DNA of 64,000 nucleotides from Pseudomonas azotoformans (GTDB taxonomy: Bacteria; Pseudomonadota; Gammaproteobacteria; Pseudomonadales; Pseudomonadaceae), in the NCBI RefSeq assembly GCF_001579805.1, contig NZ_CP014546.1, positions 3,162,001 to 3,226,000 of the forward strand, written 5' to 3'. Numbering within the stretch: position 1 is the stretch's first letter; every line of letters starts with the position of its first letter. Below are positions 56,526-64,000 of this stretch, one piece after another. Below the pieces are notes generated by a model that searched no databases, was not told the origin of the DNA, and was given only the letters and a program-made list of their open reading frames with translations. The position numbers and the translations under genes are program-made.

Positions 56526-58454
56526 TTACTGATCATCAAAATATCGCTCATGCCAATCCACCAACGGCTGTGGCGAGTTGAGCTTCTGCCCGTAGATCAC
56601 CGAATAAGACAGCACGTTCTGCACATACTGGCGGGTTTCATCGAACGGGATGCTTTCCACCCACACATCGAAACTCAGGTGGTCCGCGCCACGCAGCCAC
56701 TGGCGCACGCGGCCGGGGCCGGCGTTGTAGGCGGCGGAGGCGAGCACGCGGTTGCCGTTGAACTGGCTATGCACCTGGCTCAGGTACGCGGCGCCGAGCT
56801 GGATGTTCTTGTCCGGGTCCAGTACCTGGGCCGGGGAGGCCAGGGGGATGCTGAACTTGCGCGCGGTTTCCTTGGCAGTGCCGGGCATCAGTTGCATCAG
56901 GCCGCTGGCACCGACGCCGGAGCGGGCGTCGTCCATGAAGGCACTTTCCTGGCGGGTAATCGCGAACACCCAGCTCGAATGCAGGCCGCGCACCTTGGCT
57001 TCACGCACCAGGGTGTCGCGGTGGGCCATCGGGAAACGGATGTCCAGGTCATCCCAGTACTGCGCCTGGCTGATGGTGCGGATCGCCGGGAAATACCATT
57101 TCATGTCATACGCCAACTTGGCCTGGGCGACCATCTCGTCACGGTTGAAGTGACGGCTCACGTGGTACCACTCGCGACGACCATCCACTACTTGGCCACG
57201 GGCATAGAATTCCAGCGCACGGCGCACGCCCGGCGTGTTGCGCACCTTGTTGACCAGCGCCTGGCTCATCAGCAGCGGTTTGTTCTTCAACTGATACGGG
57301 GCTTTGGAGCGATCCGCCGCAAGGAAACCGTAGAAGTCACGCTCTTGTGCCAGGTTCTTGTACAACACCAGCGCTTGCGGGTTTTTCGGCTCGGCCAGTT
57401 CCAGGCTGCGGGCCTGCCAGTAGCGCCAGCGGTTGGTGGTCGCCAGGTCTTGTGGGAGTTTGCGGGTCAACTGGTAGGCGTCTTCCCAGCGCGCCAGGCG
57501 CAACAGCAGACGCAGGCGCCATTCGGAGACGGTGTTGTCGCGCAGTTCTGGGTCGTATTTGGTCATCACCTCAAGGGCGCGCGGGTCGTAGCGCTTGGCC
57601 AACGTCAGGCCGATTTCACGGGCGATCGACACTTTTTCGTCACGGGAGAAGTGCATGCTGCTGGCGTAGCCGTCGAGCAGGGCCATGGCCTTGTCCGGAT
57701 CCTGGCGGGCCAGGCGACGCAAGCCCAGGCCCACGGCGTCAGACATGGCCTCGGTGGCTGGCAGGAAGCGTGACGGGTCACTGAGCATGTCGGGCTTTTG
57801 CGCCACGTCCACCATCAGGCGGCCTTGAGCGCCGAGGGTGGGCAAGGTTTTCACCAGGCTGTTGGCGAGTGCGTAGTTGCGCGCTTCGGCGGCGAGCTTG
57901 GTGCGGTCCCAGATCTTCTGTTCGGTGAGCTGACCGTCAGCCGCCCATTGGCCGAAGGTGGCATCGCAGGCAGCCGGTTGAGACTTGCCGGTCATCCAGA
58001 GCTTTTCGGTGGTCTTGTAGCCTTCGGCTTTCAGGTTGTGGGTGAGCTGGTACTGGCCATGCAGGCAGTCCAGCTCGACGAAATTGAGCTTGGCGTCGTA
58101 GTACTTTTCAAAAGTCTGCCAATCGCCGCGGTCGGCCAACCAGCGCAACCAGCGCAGTTTCATCCAGTTGGCCTGGGGCAGGTCACCGTTTTTGGCCAGG
58201 AACTGCTCGATTTCCTGGTTGCTCGCGGTTTTCAGGCGCGCCGTCAGTTCGTCGTAGGCCAGGTACGGTGTCAGCGGGTAATCGGCCAGGGCCTGGCTGT
58301 ATTGCATATACGGGCCGGTATCGCCTTTGGCCAAGGCGCGTTTGGCTTCATCGTAATATTGACGTTGGGTGGTGAGGTCCACGGCCTGGGCGGATTGAAT
58401 GGCGGTGGCGGAAAGAAGCAGACAAGATAAAAAGTTGAAAAGGCGACTGCGCAT
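56526..58454 (-). CDS. slt: Soluble lytic murein transglycosylase
   Basis: A 642-residue periplasmic family-1 lytic transglycosylase that cleaves peptidoglycan to 1,6-anhydromuropeptides. Signal peptide LFNFLSCLLLSATAIQSAQA is followed by the large superhelical U and L domains. The lysozyme-like catalytic domain has the Glu in FAITRQESAFMDDARSGVGA, then SGLMQLMPGTAKETA and AAYNAGPGRVRQW. The length matches Slt70 (645). The ATG at 58454 starts the signal peptide; 58502 is an unlikely alternative. It is divergent from the ABC-F gene. Confidence 0.94.
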   Translation of the reverse strand: MRSRLFNFLSCLLLSATAIQSAQAVDLTTQRQYYDEAKRALAKGDTGPYMQYSQALADYPLTPYLAYDELTARLKTASNQEIEQFLAKNGDLPQANWMKLRWLRWLADRGDWQTFEKYYDAKLNFVELDCLHGQYQLTHNLKAEGYKTTEKLWMTGKSQPAACDATFGQWAADGQLTEQKIWDRTKLAAEARNYALANSLVKTLPTLGAQGRLMVDVAQKPDMLSDPSRFLPATEAMSDAVGLGLRRLARQDPDKAMALLDGYASSMHFSRDEKVSIAREIGLTLAKRYDPRALEVMTKYDPELRDNTVSEWRLRLLLRLARWEDAYQLTRKLPQDLATTNRWRYWQARSLELAEPKNPQALVLYKNLAQERDFYGFLAADRSKAPYQLKNKPLLMSQALVNKVRNTPGVRRALEFYARGQVVDGRREWYHVSRHFNRDEMVAQAKLAYDMKWYFPAIRTISQAQYWDDLDIRFPMAHRDTLVREAKVRGLHSSWVFAITRQESAFMDDARSGVGASGLMQLMPGTAKETARKFSIPLASPAQVLDPDKNIQLGAAYLSQVHSQFNGNRVLASAAYNAGPGRVRQWLRGADHLSFDVWVESIPFDETRQYVQNVLSYSVIYGQKLNSPQPLVDWHERYFDDQ

Positions 58455-58667
58455 GAGACGTCCGTGCAGAGAAATCACGACTAGCATCGGCACCGCCGAC
58501 ACTGATTGCCCCTAGCTTAGCCTTTTGCCCGACGCAGACGAAAGCTTTGCTGGGCGGTTCGTTCAAGTTCGTTGGAAATGTCCTACAGAACGTGTCGGCA
58601 GCGAAAATGCCAGCCGCATCCCACCCCTAACTCAGGTAGAATGCGCGCCCAGTTTTTGGAGAAGCGT

Positions 58668-60587
58668 ATGACCCTGCTCAAATTCAGCGATGTGTCCCTT
58701 GCTTTCGGCGCTATGCCGTTGTTGGACAAGGTGTCCTGGCAGATCGCCCGTGGTGAGCGGGTGTGCATCATCGGCCGCAACGGCACCGGCAAATCCAGCA
58801 TGATGAAGCTGGTCAAAGGCGACCAGAAGCCCGATGACGGCTCCGTATGGCGCGCGCCGGGCCTCAAGATCGGCGAATTGCCGCAAGAATTGCCGGTGGC
58901 CGACGGACGGACAGTGTTCGACGTGGTTGCCGAAGGCCTCGACGGCGTCGGCGCACTGCTCGCCGAATACCATCACCTGGCGCAGAACTGCGTCACCGAA
59001 GATGACCTGAACAAGTTGATGCACGTTCAGCAAGACCTCGAAGCCCGTGATGGCTGGCGCTTGCAGCAACTGGTCGACAGCACCTTGAGCCGCCTGCAAC
59101 TGCCGGCCGACAAGACCCTCGCCGAGTTGTCCGGCGGCTGGCGTCGTCGTGTGCTGCTGGCCCAGGCCCTGGTGTCCGAGCCGGATCTGCTGCTGCTCGA
59201 CGAACCGACCAACCACTTGGACATTGGCGCGATTGCCTGGCTGGAAGAAGCCCTCAAGGAATTCCAGGGCGCCGTGCTGTTCATCACGCACGACCGTTCC
59301 TTCCTGCAGAACCTGGCCACCCGCATTCTTGAACTGGACCGTGGCGGCCTGATCGACTGGAACGGCGACTACGCCAGCTTCCTGGTACACAAGGAAGCCG
59401 CGCTGGCTGCCGAAGAAACCGCCAACGCGCTGTTCGACAAAAAGCTGGCCCAGGAAGAAGTCTGGATCCGCCAGGGCATCAAGGCCCGCCGCACCCGTAA
59501 CGAAGGCCGCGTACGCGCCCTGAAAGCCCTGCGTGTCGAGCGCAGCGAACGCCGCGAGCGCACCGGCAAGGCGAATATCCAGCTGGACACCGCCGACAAG
59601 TCGGGCAAGCAAGTGATGGTGCTGGAGAACGTCAGCTTCCATCACCCGGACGGCCCGTTCCTGATCAAGGACTTCTCCATGGTCCTGCAGCGCGGCGACC
59701 GTATCGGCCTGCTCGGCGCCAACGGCACCGGCAAAACCACCTTGCTCAAGCTGATGCTCAGCGGACTGCAGCCGACCAGCGGCACCGTGGAAGAAGGCAC
59801 GCGCATTGACGTGGCCTACTTCGACCAGTTGCGCCACCAGCTGGACCTGGAAAAAACCGTGATCGACAACGTTGCCGAAGGCCGCGACTTTATCGATATC
59901 GACGGCCAGAGCCGCCACGTCCTCAGCTACCTGGGCGACTTCCTGTTCAGCCCGCAGCGTGCACGTACGCCGGTGAAAGCCTTGTCCGGTGGTGAGCGTG
60001 CGCGCCTGCTGCTGGCCAAGCTGTTCAGCAAGCCGGCCAACCTGCTGGTGCTCGACGAACCGACCAACGACCTCGACGTGGAAACCCTCGAGCTGTTGGA
60101 AGAAGTGCTGTTGACCTTCAATGGCACTGTGCTGATGGTCAGCCACGACCGGGCATTCCTCGACAACGTGGTCACCAGCACCCTGGTCTTCGAAGGCGAA
60201 GGCAAGGTGCGTGAATACGTCGGTGGTTACCAGGACTGGCTGCGCCAGGGCGGCTCGCCGCGCCTGCTGGGCGTGACCGAGAGCAAGTCCGGCAAGGCCG
60301 ACTTGAACTCGGCGGTGGTGACCCCGGTGGCCGCTGCTGCGCCTGTCCAAGAAGCTGCGCCTTCGGCCAAAAAGAAGCTCAGCTACAAGCTGCAGCGCGA
60401 GCTGGAAGCCTTGCCAGGTGATATCGACGCCAAGGAACAGCAGATTGCCGCTGTAGAAGCGGACATGGCTGACGCGGGTTTCTACCTGCGTCCGGCGGCA
60501 GAAACCGCCAAGGTCATCGCTTCCCTGGAGAAACTGAACCAGGAGTTGGAAGTGCTGGTTGAGCGCTGGGCCGAGTTGGATGCCTGA
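58668..60587 (+). CDS. uup: ABC-F family ATPase Uup
   Basis: A 639-residue duplicated ATPase with no membrane domain. The first half has GRNGTGKSS, LSGGWRRRVLLAQAL and LLLLDEPTNHLD, and the second GANGTGKTT, LSGGERARLLLAKLF and LLVLDEPTNDLD. The linker (ABC-F signature) and a C-terminal coiled-coil (KLSYKLQRELEALPGDIDAK, residues about 565-635) are as in Uup, which binds ribosomes or branched DNA. GGAGAAG precedes ATG 58668. Confidence 0.91.
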   Translation: MTLLKFSDVSLAFGAMPLLDKVSWQIARGERVCIIGRNGTGKSSMMKLVKGDQKPDDGSVWRAPGLKIGELPQELPVADGRTVFDVVAEGLDGVGALLAEYHHLAQNCVTEDDLNKLMHVQQDLEARDGWRLQQLVDSTLSRLQLPADKTLAELSGGWRRRVLLAQALVSEPDLLLLDEPTNHLDIGAIAWLEEALKEFQGAVLFITHDRSFLQNLATRILELDRGGLIDWNGDYASFLVHKEAALAAEETANALFDKKLAQEEVWIRQGIKARRTRNEGRVRALKALRVERSERRERTGKANIQLDTADKSGKQVMVLENVSFHHPDGPFLIKDFSMVLQRGDRIGLLGANGTGKTTLLKLMLSGLQPTSGTVEEGTRIDVAYFDQLRHQLDLEKTVIDNVAEGRDFIDIDGQSRHVLSYLGDFLFSPQRARTPVKALSGGERARLLLAKLFSKPANLLVLDEPTNDLDVETLELLEEVLLTFNGTVLMVSHDRAFLDNVVTSTLVFEGEGKVREYVGGYQDWLRQGGSPRLLGVTESKSGKADLNSAVVTPVAAAAPVQEAAPSAKKKLSYKLQRELEALPGDIDAKEQQIAAVEADMADAGFYLRPAAETAKVIASLEKLNQELEVLVERWAELDA

Positions 60588-60605
60588 TTGACCCGCCAGC
60601 CATAA

Positions 60606-60642
60606 AAAAGCCCGGCCTCACTGATGTGAGTGCCGGGCTTTT
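60606..60642. terminator. Bidirectional terminator between uup and usp
   Basis: AAAAGCCCGGC at 60606-60616 pairs with GCCGGGCTTTT at 60632-60642, and an inner CTCAC/GTGAG stem extends it. A- and T-runs flank the stem on both sides, so it can terminate both convergent genes. Confidence 0.93.
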
Positions 60643-60651
60643 CGTATCGGT

Positions 60652-61095
60652 TTACTTGGCGTCTTTGACCAGCTTCACCGCCAGCACATCGCACGGCGCA
60701 CCGTGTAGCACATCATTGGCGGTGGAACCGAGCAGCAACGCCAGCCCGTGACGGCCATGGCTGCCGACCACGATCAGGTCGCAACCCTTTTCCTTGGCCA
60801 GATGGTGGATTTCCTGGCGCGGTTGGCCGTAGGTGAGGTGGCAGTCTTCCTTTTTCAAGTGCGGGTATTTGAGAATCAAGCGGTCAAGGCGCTCTTTGGC
60901 CTGGTCAAACTGCTGTTGCTGCAACTGGGAAAGGTCCATCGGCACGTCACCGCCAAAGGCCATGGCCATGGGCTCGACGATATGCACCAGCGACAGTATG
61001 GCGCCATTGGCCAATGCAGACTCCTGCGCGCGCTTGATCACTGGATCGCACTCTTCGGTCAGATCAACAGCGACCAGAATATGTTGGTAGGGCAT
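60652..61095 (-). CDS. Universal stress protein, UspA-like
   Basis: A 147-residue Usp domain. MPYQHILVAVDLTEEC opens it and the ATP-binding pattern GSHGRHGLALLLGSTANDVL (G-x2-G-x9-G-S/T) near residue 115 shows it to be the nucleotide-binding subtype. Usp proteins respond to stress and starvation; a partner is unknown. GGAGG precedes the chosen ATG at 61095. Confidence 0.93.
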   Translation of the reverse strand: MPYQHILVAVDLTEECDPVIKRAQESALANGAILSLVHIVEPMAMAFGGDVPMDLSQLQQQQFDQAKERLDRLILKYPHLKKEDCHLTYGQPRQEIHHLAKEKGCDLIVVGSHGRHGLALLLGSTANDVLHGAPCDVLAVKLVKDAK

Positions 61096-61200
61096 GAGGC
61101 GTTCCTCCAAGGGACTGCAATAAGTTCAGTATGGCTGCTTTCAAGCGGATGGGGTTGCGTCAGGTCAAATCCGCTCATCTAGAAATTCGGGAGTACACAT

Positions 61201-61638
61201 ATGACGGTCTGGATAGTGGTGTCAATCCTTGTGGTGGTTCTGAGCCCTCTGGCATGGCTGCGCCCGTCGCGCCATCAGAGCGGGCGCATGGCCCTGCGCA
61301 TGGAGGCACGCCGCATCGGCCTGGCCATGCAGTTGTCGCCCCAGGAGTGGCCGCATTGGCTCAAGCAAGAGCCGCCGAGCCCGTGCGCGCAGTATTGCCG
61401 GCCACGGCGCGGCAGCACGCCGGCGATCTGGAGTTACTGGCAGCTGGAGCCCGGGGTCTGGGTGAATCAGTGGCGCGAAGTCTGTGTCGATGAAAAGTTG
61501 TTGCCGCATTTTGCGACGCTGCCGGACAACGTCTACAAGGTCGAAGCCGACAAGCAGATGATCGCCTTGTATTGGGGCGAGAAGGGCGAGGCGAGCGTGT
61601 TGAAGGCTATTGATACACTGCTCAAGGCCCTGGCCTGA
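61201..61638 (+). CDS. Conserved hypothetical membrane-anchored protein (PA3016-like)
   Basis: A 145-residue protein with an N-terminal anchor (MTVWIVVSILVVVLSPLAWL) followed by a cytoplasmic or periplasmic part with EARRIGLAMQLSPQEWPHW and QQ/ EPPSPCAQYCRPRR, two close Cys. Its position between usp and fadB matches the hypothetical gene of the P. aeruginosa fadBA region. Function unknown. Confidence 0.78.
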   Translation: MTVWIVVSILVVVLSPLAWLRPSRHQSGRMALRMEARRIGLAMQLSPQEWPHWLKQEPPSPCAQYCRPRRGSTPAIWSYWQLEPGVWVNQWREVCVDEKLLPHFATLPDNVYKVEADKQMIALYWGEKGEASVLKAIDTLLKALA

Positions 61639-62120
61639 ATCGCAGGCAATAAAAAGCCCGACATCATCATCGGGCTGGAGTTGGCCAGGCAGGCCGGTAA
61701 TTCTGGTGTTTCGCGCGTCGGATGTTCATCCAGACGCTTTACGGTTGCGGCTAGCCTAGCCGCATATTCCGGTCTGTACAGTCTTTTTCCACATCTTTTG
61801 CATTATTGATTTCGTGAATAGTTGAATATTGACGAGTCGTGGGCTTAGGGTTGGGGTTCTGAAATGACTGGAAAGTCGCGTTTTTCCTAGCCTTTCGAGC
61901 GATTGACAATTGCCCGGAATTGGATGAAGGTGGCGTACCCAAATCAAACGGGCGTATGAATTGAGCGTTTGTCTGTCAGACGACTCATACAGAATCCCGA
62001 CTATCGCATTGGCGGGTGTGCCTGGCGGATTGGCATGAGCATTGACGCAACTGTCAGTGTCCAACCAGAGGCCAGCGTCCAGTGTGTACTGTTCAGCTTC
62101 CATATCGTGGAGATCAGTTG
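61639..62120. other. fadB upstream region, 482 bases without a convincing gene
   Basis: AT-richer than its surroundings. It contains a hairpin AGCCCGA (61655-61661)/TCGGGCT (61670-61676), preceded by A5 and without a T-run on the plus strand, and a PsrA-like operator near 61945-61958. A 115-codon frame on the minus strand (61756-62103) has no recognisable sequence. I expect the fadBA promoter here. Confidence 0.6.
61945..61958. promoter_or_regulatory. Candidate PsrA operator upstream of fadB
   Basis: CAAACGGGCGTATG fits the PsrA consensus C/GAAAC-N2 to 4-GTTTG/C with a 4-base spacer and one mismatch (GTATG for GTTTG). PsrA is a fatty-acid-responsive TetR repressor of the fadBA5 operon in P. 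aeruginosa. A further GTTTG half-site lies at about 61967. The match is short, so it is only a candidate. Confidence 0.45.
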
Positions 62121-64000
62121 ATGATTTACGAAGGTAAAGCCATCACGGTTAAGGCTCTTGAAAGTGGCATCGTCGAACTGAAATTCGACCTCAAGGGTGA
62201 GTCCGTCAACAAGTTCAACCGTCTAACCCTGAATGAACTGCGTCAGGCCGTAGACACCATCAAAGCAGATGCTTCGGTCAAGGGCGTGATCGTTTCCAGC
62301 GGCAAGGACGTGTTTATCGTCGGCGCTGACATCACCGAATTCGTCGACAACTTCAAGCTGCCCGATGCCGAGCTGGTGGCTGGCAACCTCGAAGCCAACA
62401 AGATTTTCAGCGATTTTGAAGACCTCAACGTACCGACCGTCGCCGCGATCAACGGCATCGCGTTGGGCGGCGGCCTGGAAATGTGCCTGGCGGCTGACTT
62501 CCGCGTCATGTCGGCCACGGCCAAGATCGGCCTGCCTGAAGTCAAACTGGGCATCTACCCAGGTTTCGGCGGCACCGTACGCCTGCCGCGCCTGATCGGT
62601 GCCGACAACGCCATCGAGTGGATTGCCGCTGGCAAGGAAAACCGTGCTGAAGACGCGCTGAAAGTCGGTGCTGTCGACGCTGTGGTTGCCCCGGACAAAC
62701 TGGCCGAAGCCGCACTGAACCTGATCAAGGGCGCCATCAGCGGCGAATTTGACTACAAGGCCAAGCGTCAGCCGAAGCTGGAAAAACTCAAGCTCAACGC
62801 CATCGAACAAATGATGTCGTTCGAAACCGCCAAAGGTTTCGTGGCTGGCCAGGCCGGCCCGAACTACCCGGCACCGGTTGAAGCGATCAAGACCATCCAG
62901 AAAGCCGCGAACTTCGGTCGCGACAAAGCCCTGGAAGTGGAAGCGGCTGGCTTCGTCAAACTGGCGAAAACCTCCGCAGCCCAGAGCCTGATCGGCCTGT
63001 TCCTGAACGATCAGGAACTGAAGAAAAAGGCCAAGGCCTACGACGAAATCGCCAAGGACGTGAAACAGGCAGCCGTACTCGGCGCCGGTATCATGGGCGG
63101 CGGTATCGCCTATCAGTCGGCGTCCAAAGGCACGCCGATCCTGATGAAAGACATCAACGAGCACGGCATCGAGCAAGGCCTGGCAGAAGCCGCCAAGCTG
63201 CTGGTCGGCCGCGTGGATAAAGGTCGCATGACCGCCGCGAAAATGGCTGAAGTGCTTAACGGCATTCGTCCTACGCTGTCCTACGGCGATTTCGGCCACG
63301 TCGACCTGGTGGTCGAAGCGGTTGTCGAGAACCCGAAGGTCAAGCAAGCCGTACTGGCTGAAGTGGAAGCCCAGGTTAAAGACGACACCATCCTGGCGTC
63401 CAACACCTCGACCATTTCCATCTCGCTGCTGGCCAAGGCCCTCAAGCGTCCGGAAAACTTCGTCGGCATGCACTTCTTCAACCCGGTGCACATGATGCCG
63501 CTGGTGGAAGTGATCCGTGGCGAGAAGTCCAGCGAGCTGGCGGTTGCCACCACCGTTGCCTACGCCAAGAAAATGGGCAAGAACCCGATCGTGGTCAACG
63601 ACTGCCCGGGCTTCCTGGTCAACCGCGTGTTGTTCCCGTACTTCGGTGGTTTCGCCAAGTTGGTCAGCGCCGGCGTGGACTTCGTGCGCATCGACAAAGT
63701 CATGGAAAAATTCGGCTGGCCAATGGGCCCGGCGTACCTGATGGACGTGGTCGGCATCGACACCGGCCACCACGGTCGCGACGTCATGGCTGAAGGCTTC
63801 CCGGACCGCATGAAAGACGACCGCCGTTCGGCGATCGACGCGCTGTACGAGGCCAAGCGCCTGGGCCAGAAGAACGGCAAGGGTTTCTACGCCTACGAGG
63901 CCGACAAGAAGGGCAAGCAGAAGAAAGTGGCCGACCCGTCGGTGCATGAAGTGCTGGCTCCGGTCATCTACGAACAGCGTGAGGTGTCGGACGAAGACAT
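62121..64000 (+). CDS. fadB: Fatty-acid oxidation multifunctional subunit FadB, 3' end cut by window
   Basis: The alpha subunit of the beta-oxidation complex: enoyl-CoA hydratase/isomerase (residues 1-190), linker, then 3-hydroxyacyl-CoA dehydrogenase. Hydratase Glu120 ([13 protein letters not shown]) and Glu140 ([12 protein letters not shown]) are present, NAD loop [14 protein letters not shown] and dehydrogenase His in [15 protein letters not shown] follow. ATG 62121 with GGAGATC upstream starts [10 protein letters not shown]. About 626 of a usual 715 residues are inside the window; fadA is expected just beyond. The open frame runs through the edge. Confidence 0.97.
   Translation, partial: MIYEGKAITVKALESGIVELKFDLKGESVNKFNRLTLNELRQAVDTIKADASVKGVIVSSGKDVFIVGADITEFVDNFKLPDAELVAGNLEANKIFSDFEDLNVPTVAAINGIALGGGLEMCLAADFRVMSATAKIGLPEVKLGIYPGFGGTVRLPRLIGADNAIEWIAAGKENRAEDALKVGAVDAVVAPDKLAEAALNLIKGAISGEFDYKAKRQPKLEKLKLNAIEQMMSFETAKGFVAGQAGPNYPAPVEAIKTIQKAANFGRDKALEVEAAGFVKLAKTSAAQSLIGLFLNDQELKKKAKAYDEIAKDVKQAAVLGAGIMGGGIAYQSASKGTPILMKDINEHGIEQGLAEAAKLLVGRVDKGRMTAAKMAEVLNGIRPTLSYGDFGHVDLVVEAVVENPKVKQAVLAEVEAQVKDDTILASNTSTISISLLAKALKRPENFVGMHFFNPVHMMPLVEVIRGEKSSELAVATTVAYAKKMGKNPIVVNDCPGFLVNRVLFPYFGGFAKLVSAGVDFVRIDKVMEKFGWPMGPAYLMDVVGIDTGHHGRDVMAEGFPDRMKDDRRSAIDALYEAKRLGQKNGKGFYAYEADKKGKQKKVADPSVHEVLAPVIYEQREVSDED

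Noticed and set aside
61756..62103. A 115-codon minus-strand frame upstream of fadB
   Set aside because: No family sequence, no good ribosome site, and it covers the expected promoter and operator region.
62223..63947. A 574-codon frame on the minus strand through fadB
   Set aside because: Antisense to a clear FadB; no recognisable motif.

Overview
The window is high-GC bacterial chromosome from a Pseudomonas of the fluorescens group. The evidence is the gene orders lpxO/acnA, rlmM/tusA and slt/uup/usp/PA3016-like/fadB, an AraC-type PobR beside pobA, a PA1571-like small protein, and short palindromes of the P. fluorescens REP type (core GTGGCGAGGGAGC). Genes are packed with short gaps and many 4-bp stop/start overlaps. 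I see no tRNA, rRNA, insertion sequence, prophage or CRISPR array.

Positions 1-30 kb are mostly metabolic islands with local regulators. First comes a co-directional cluster (1-6016): a beta-keto acid cleavage enzyme (cut by the window edge), an SMP-30 lactonase, two MFS permeases, a LysR regulator and a CHMI/tautomerase-like enzyme. Next are a LysR regulator and a CynX-type permease, then a decarboxylase plus aldehyde dehydrogenase operon resembling the arginine transaminase route (AruI-like) with a divergent GcvA-like regulator. A frameshifted NAD(P)-binding reductase and an exported metallo-beta-lactamase-fold protein with an altered metal motif follow, then pobR/pobA with a DHA2 efflux pump, and cynT-cynS with a tandem-Cache protein and divergent cynR. 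After these come a PheC-like periplasmic protein, a gamma-glutamylputrescine-synthetase-like enzyme, rnd-ycgL, a 2-hydroxyacid dehydrogenase, a nitroreductase and ycgN.

Positions 29-47 kb mix conserved small and exported proteins (a degenerate peptidase-like protein, a ParB-like exported protein, a Pro-rich secreted peptide, a cNMP sensor) with ptrB, a YafJ-like amidotransferase, a DUF2937 gene that probably carries a frameshift, pxpABC for 5-oxoproline use with a divergent LysR, a MoxR/VWA pair, a DUF748 protein, cysK and lpxO.

Positions 47-64 kb are core functions: acnA, rlmM, tusA, a MATE exporter, pdxB, a PA1571-like protein, an MsbA-like ABC half-transporter, slt, uup, usp, a conserved hypothetical and the first 1.9 kb of fadB. 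Several strong bidirectional terminators separate these units. The items most worth a second look are the BKACE/lactonase cluster, the two frameshifts, a 58-residue membrane peptide missed by length cut-offs, the non-canonical metallo-hydrolase, the degenerate peptidase, and a PsrA-like operator upstream of fadB. Nothing here is clearly a new defence or mobile system.
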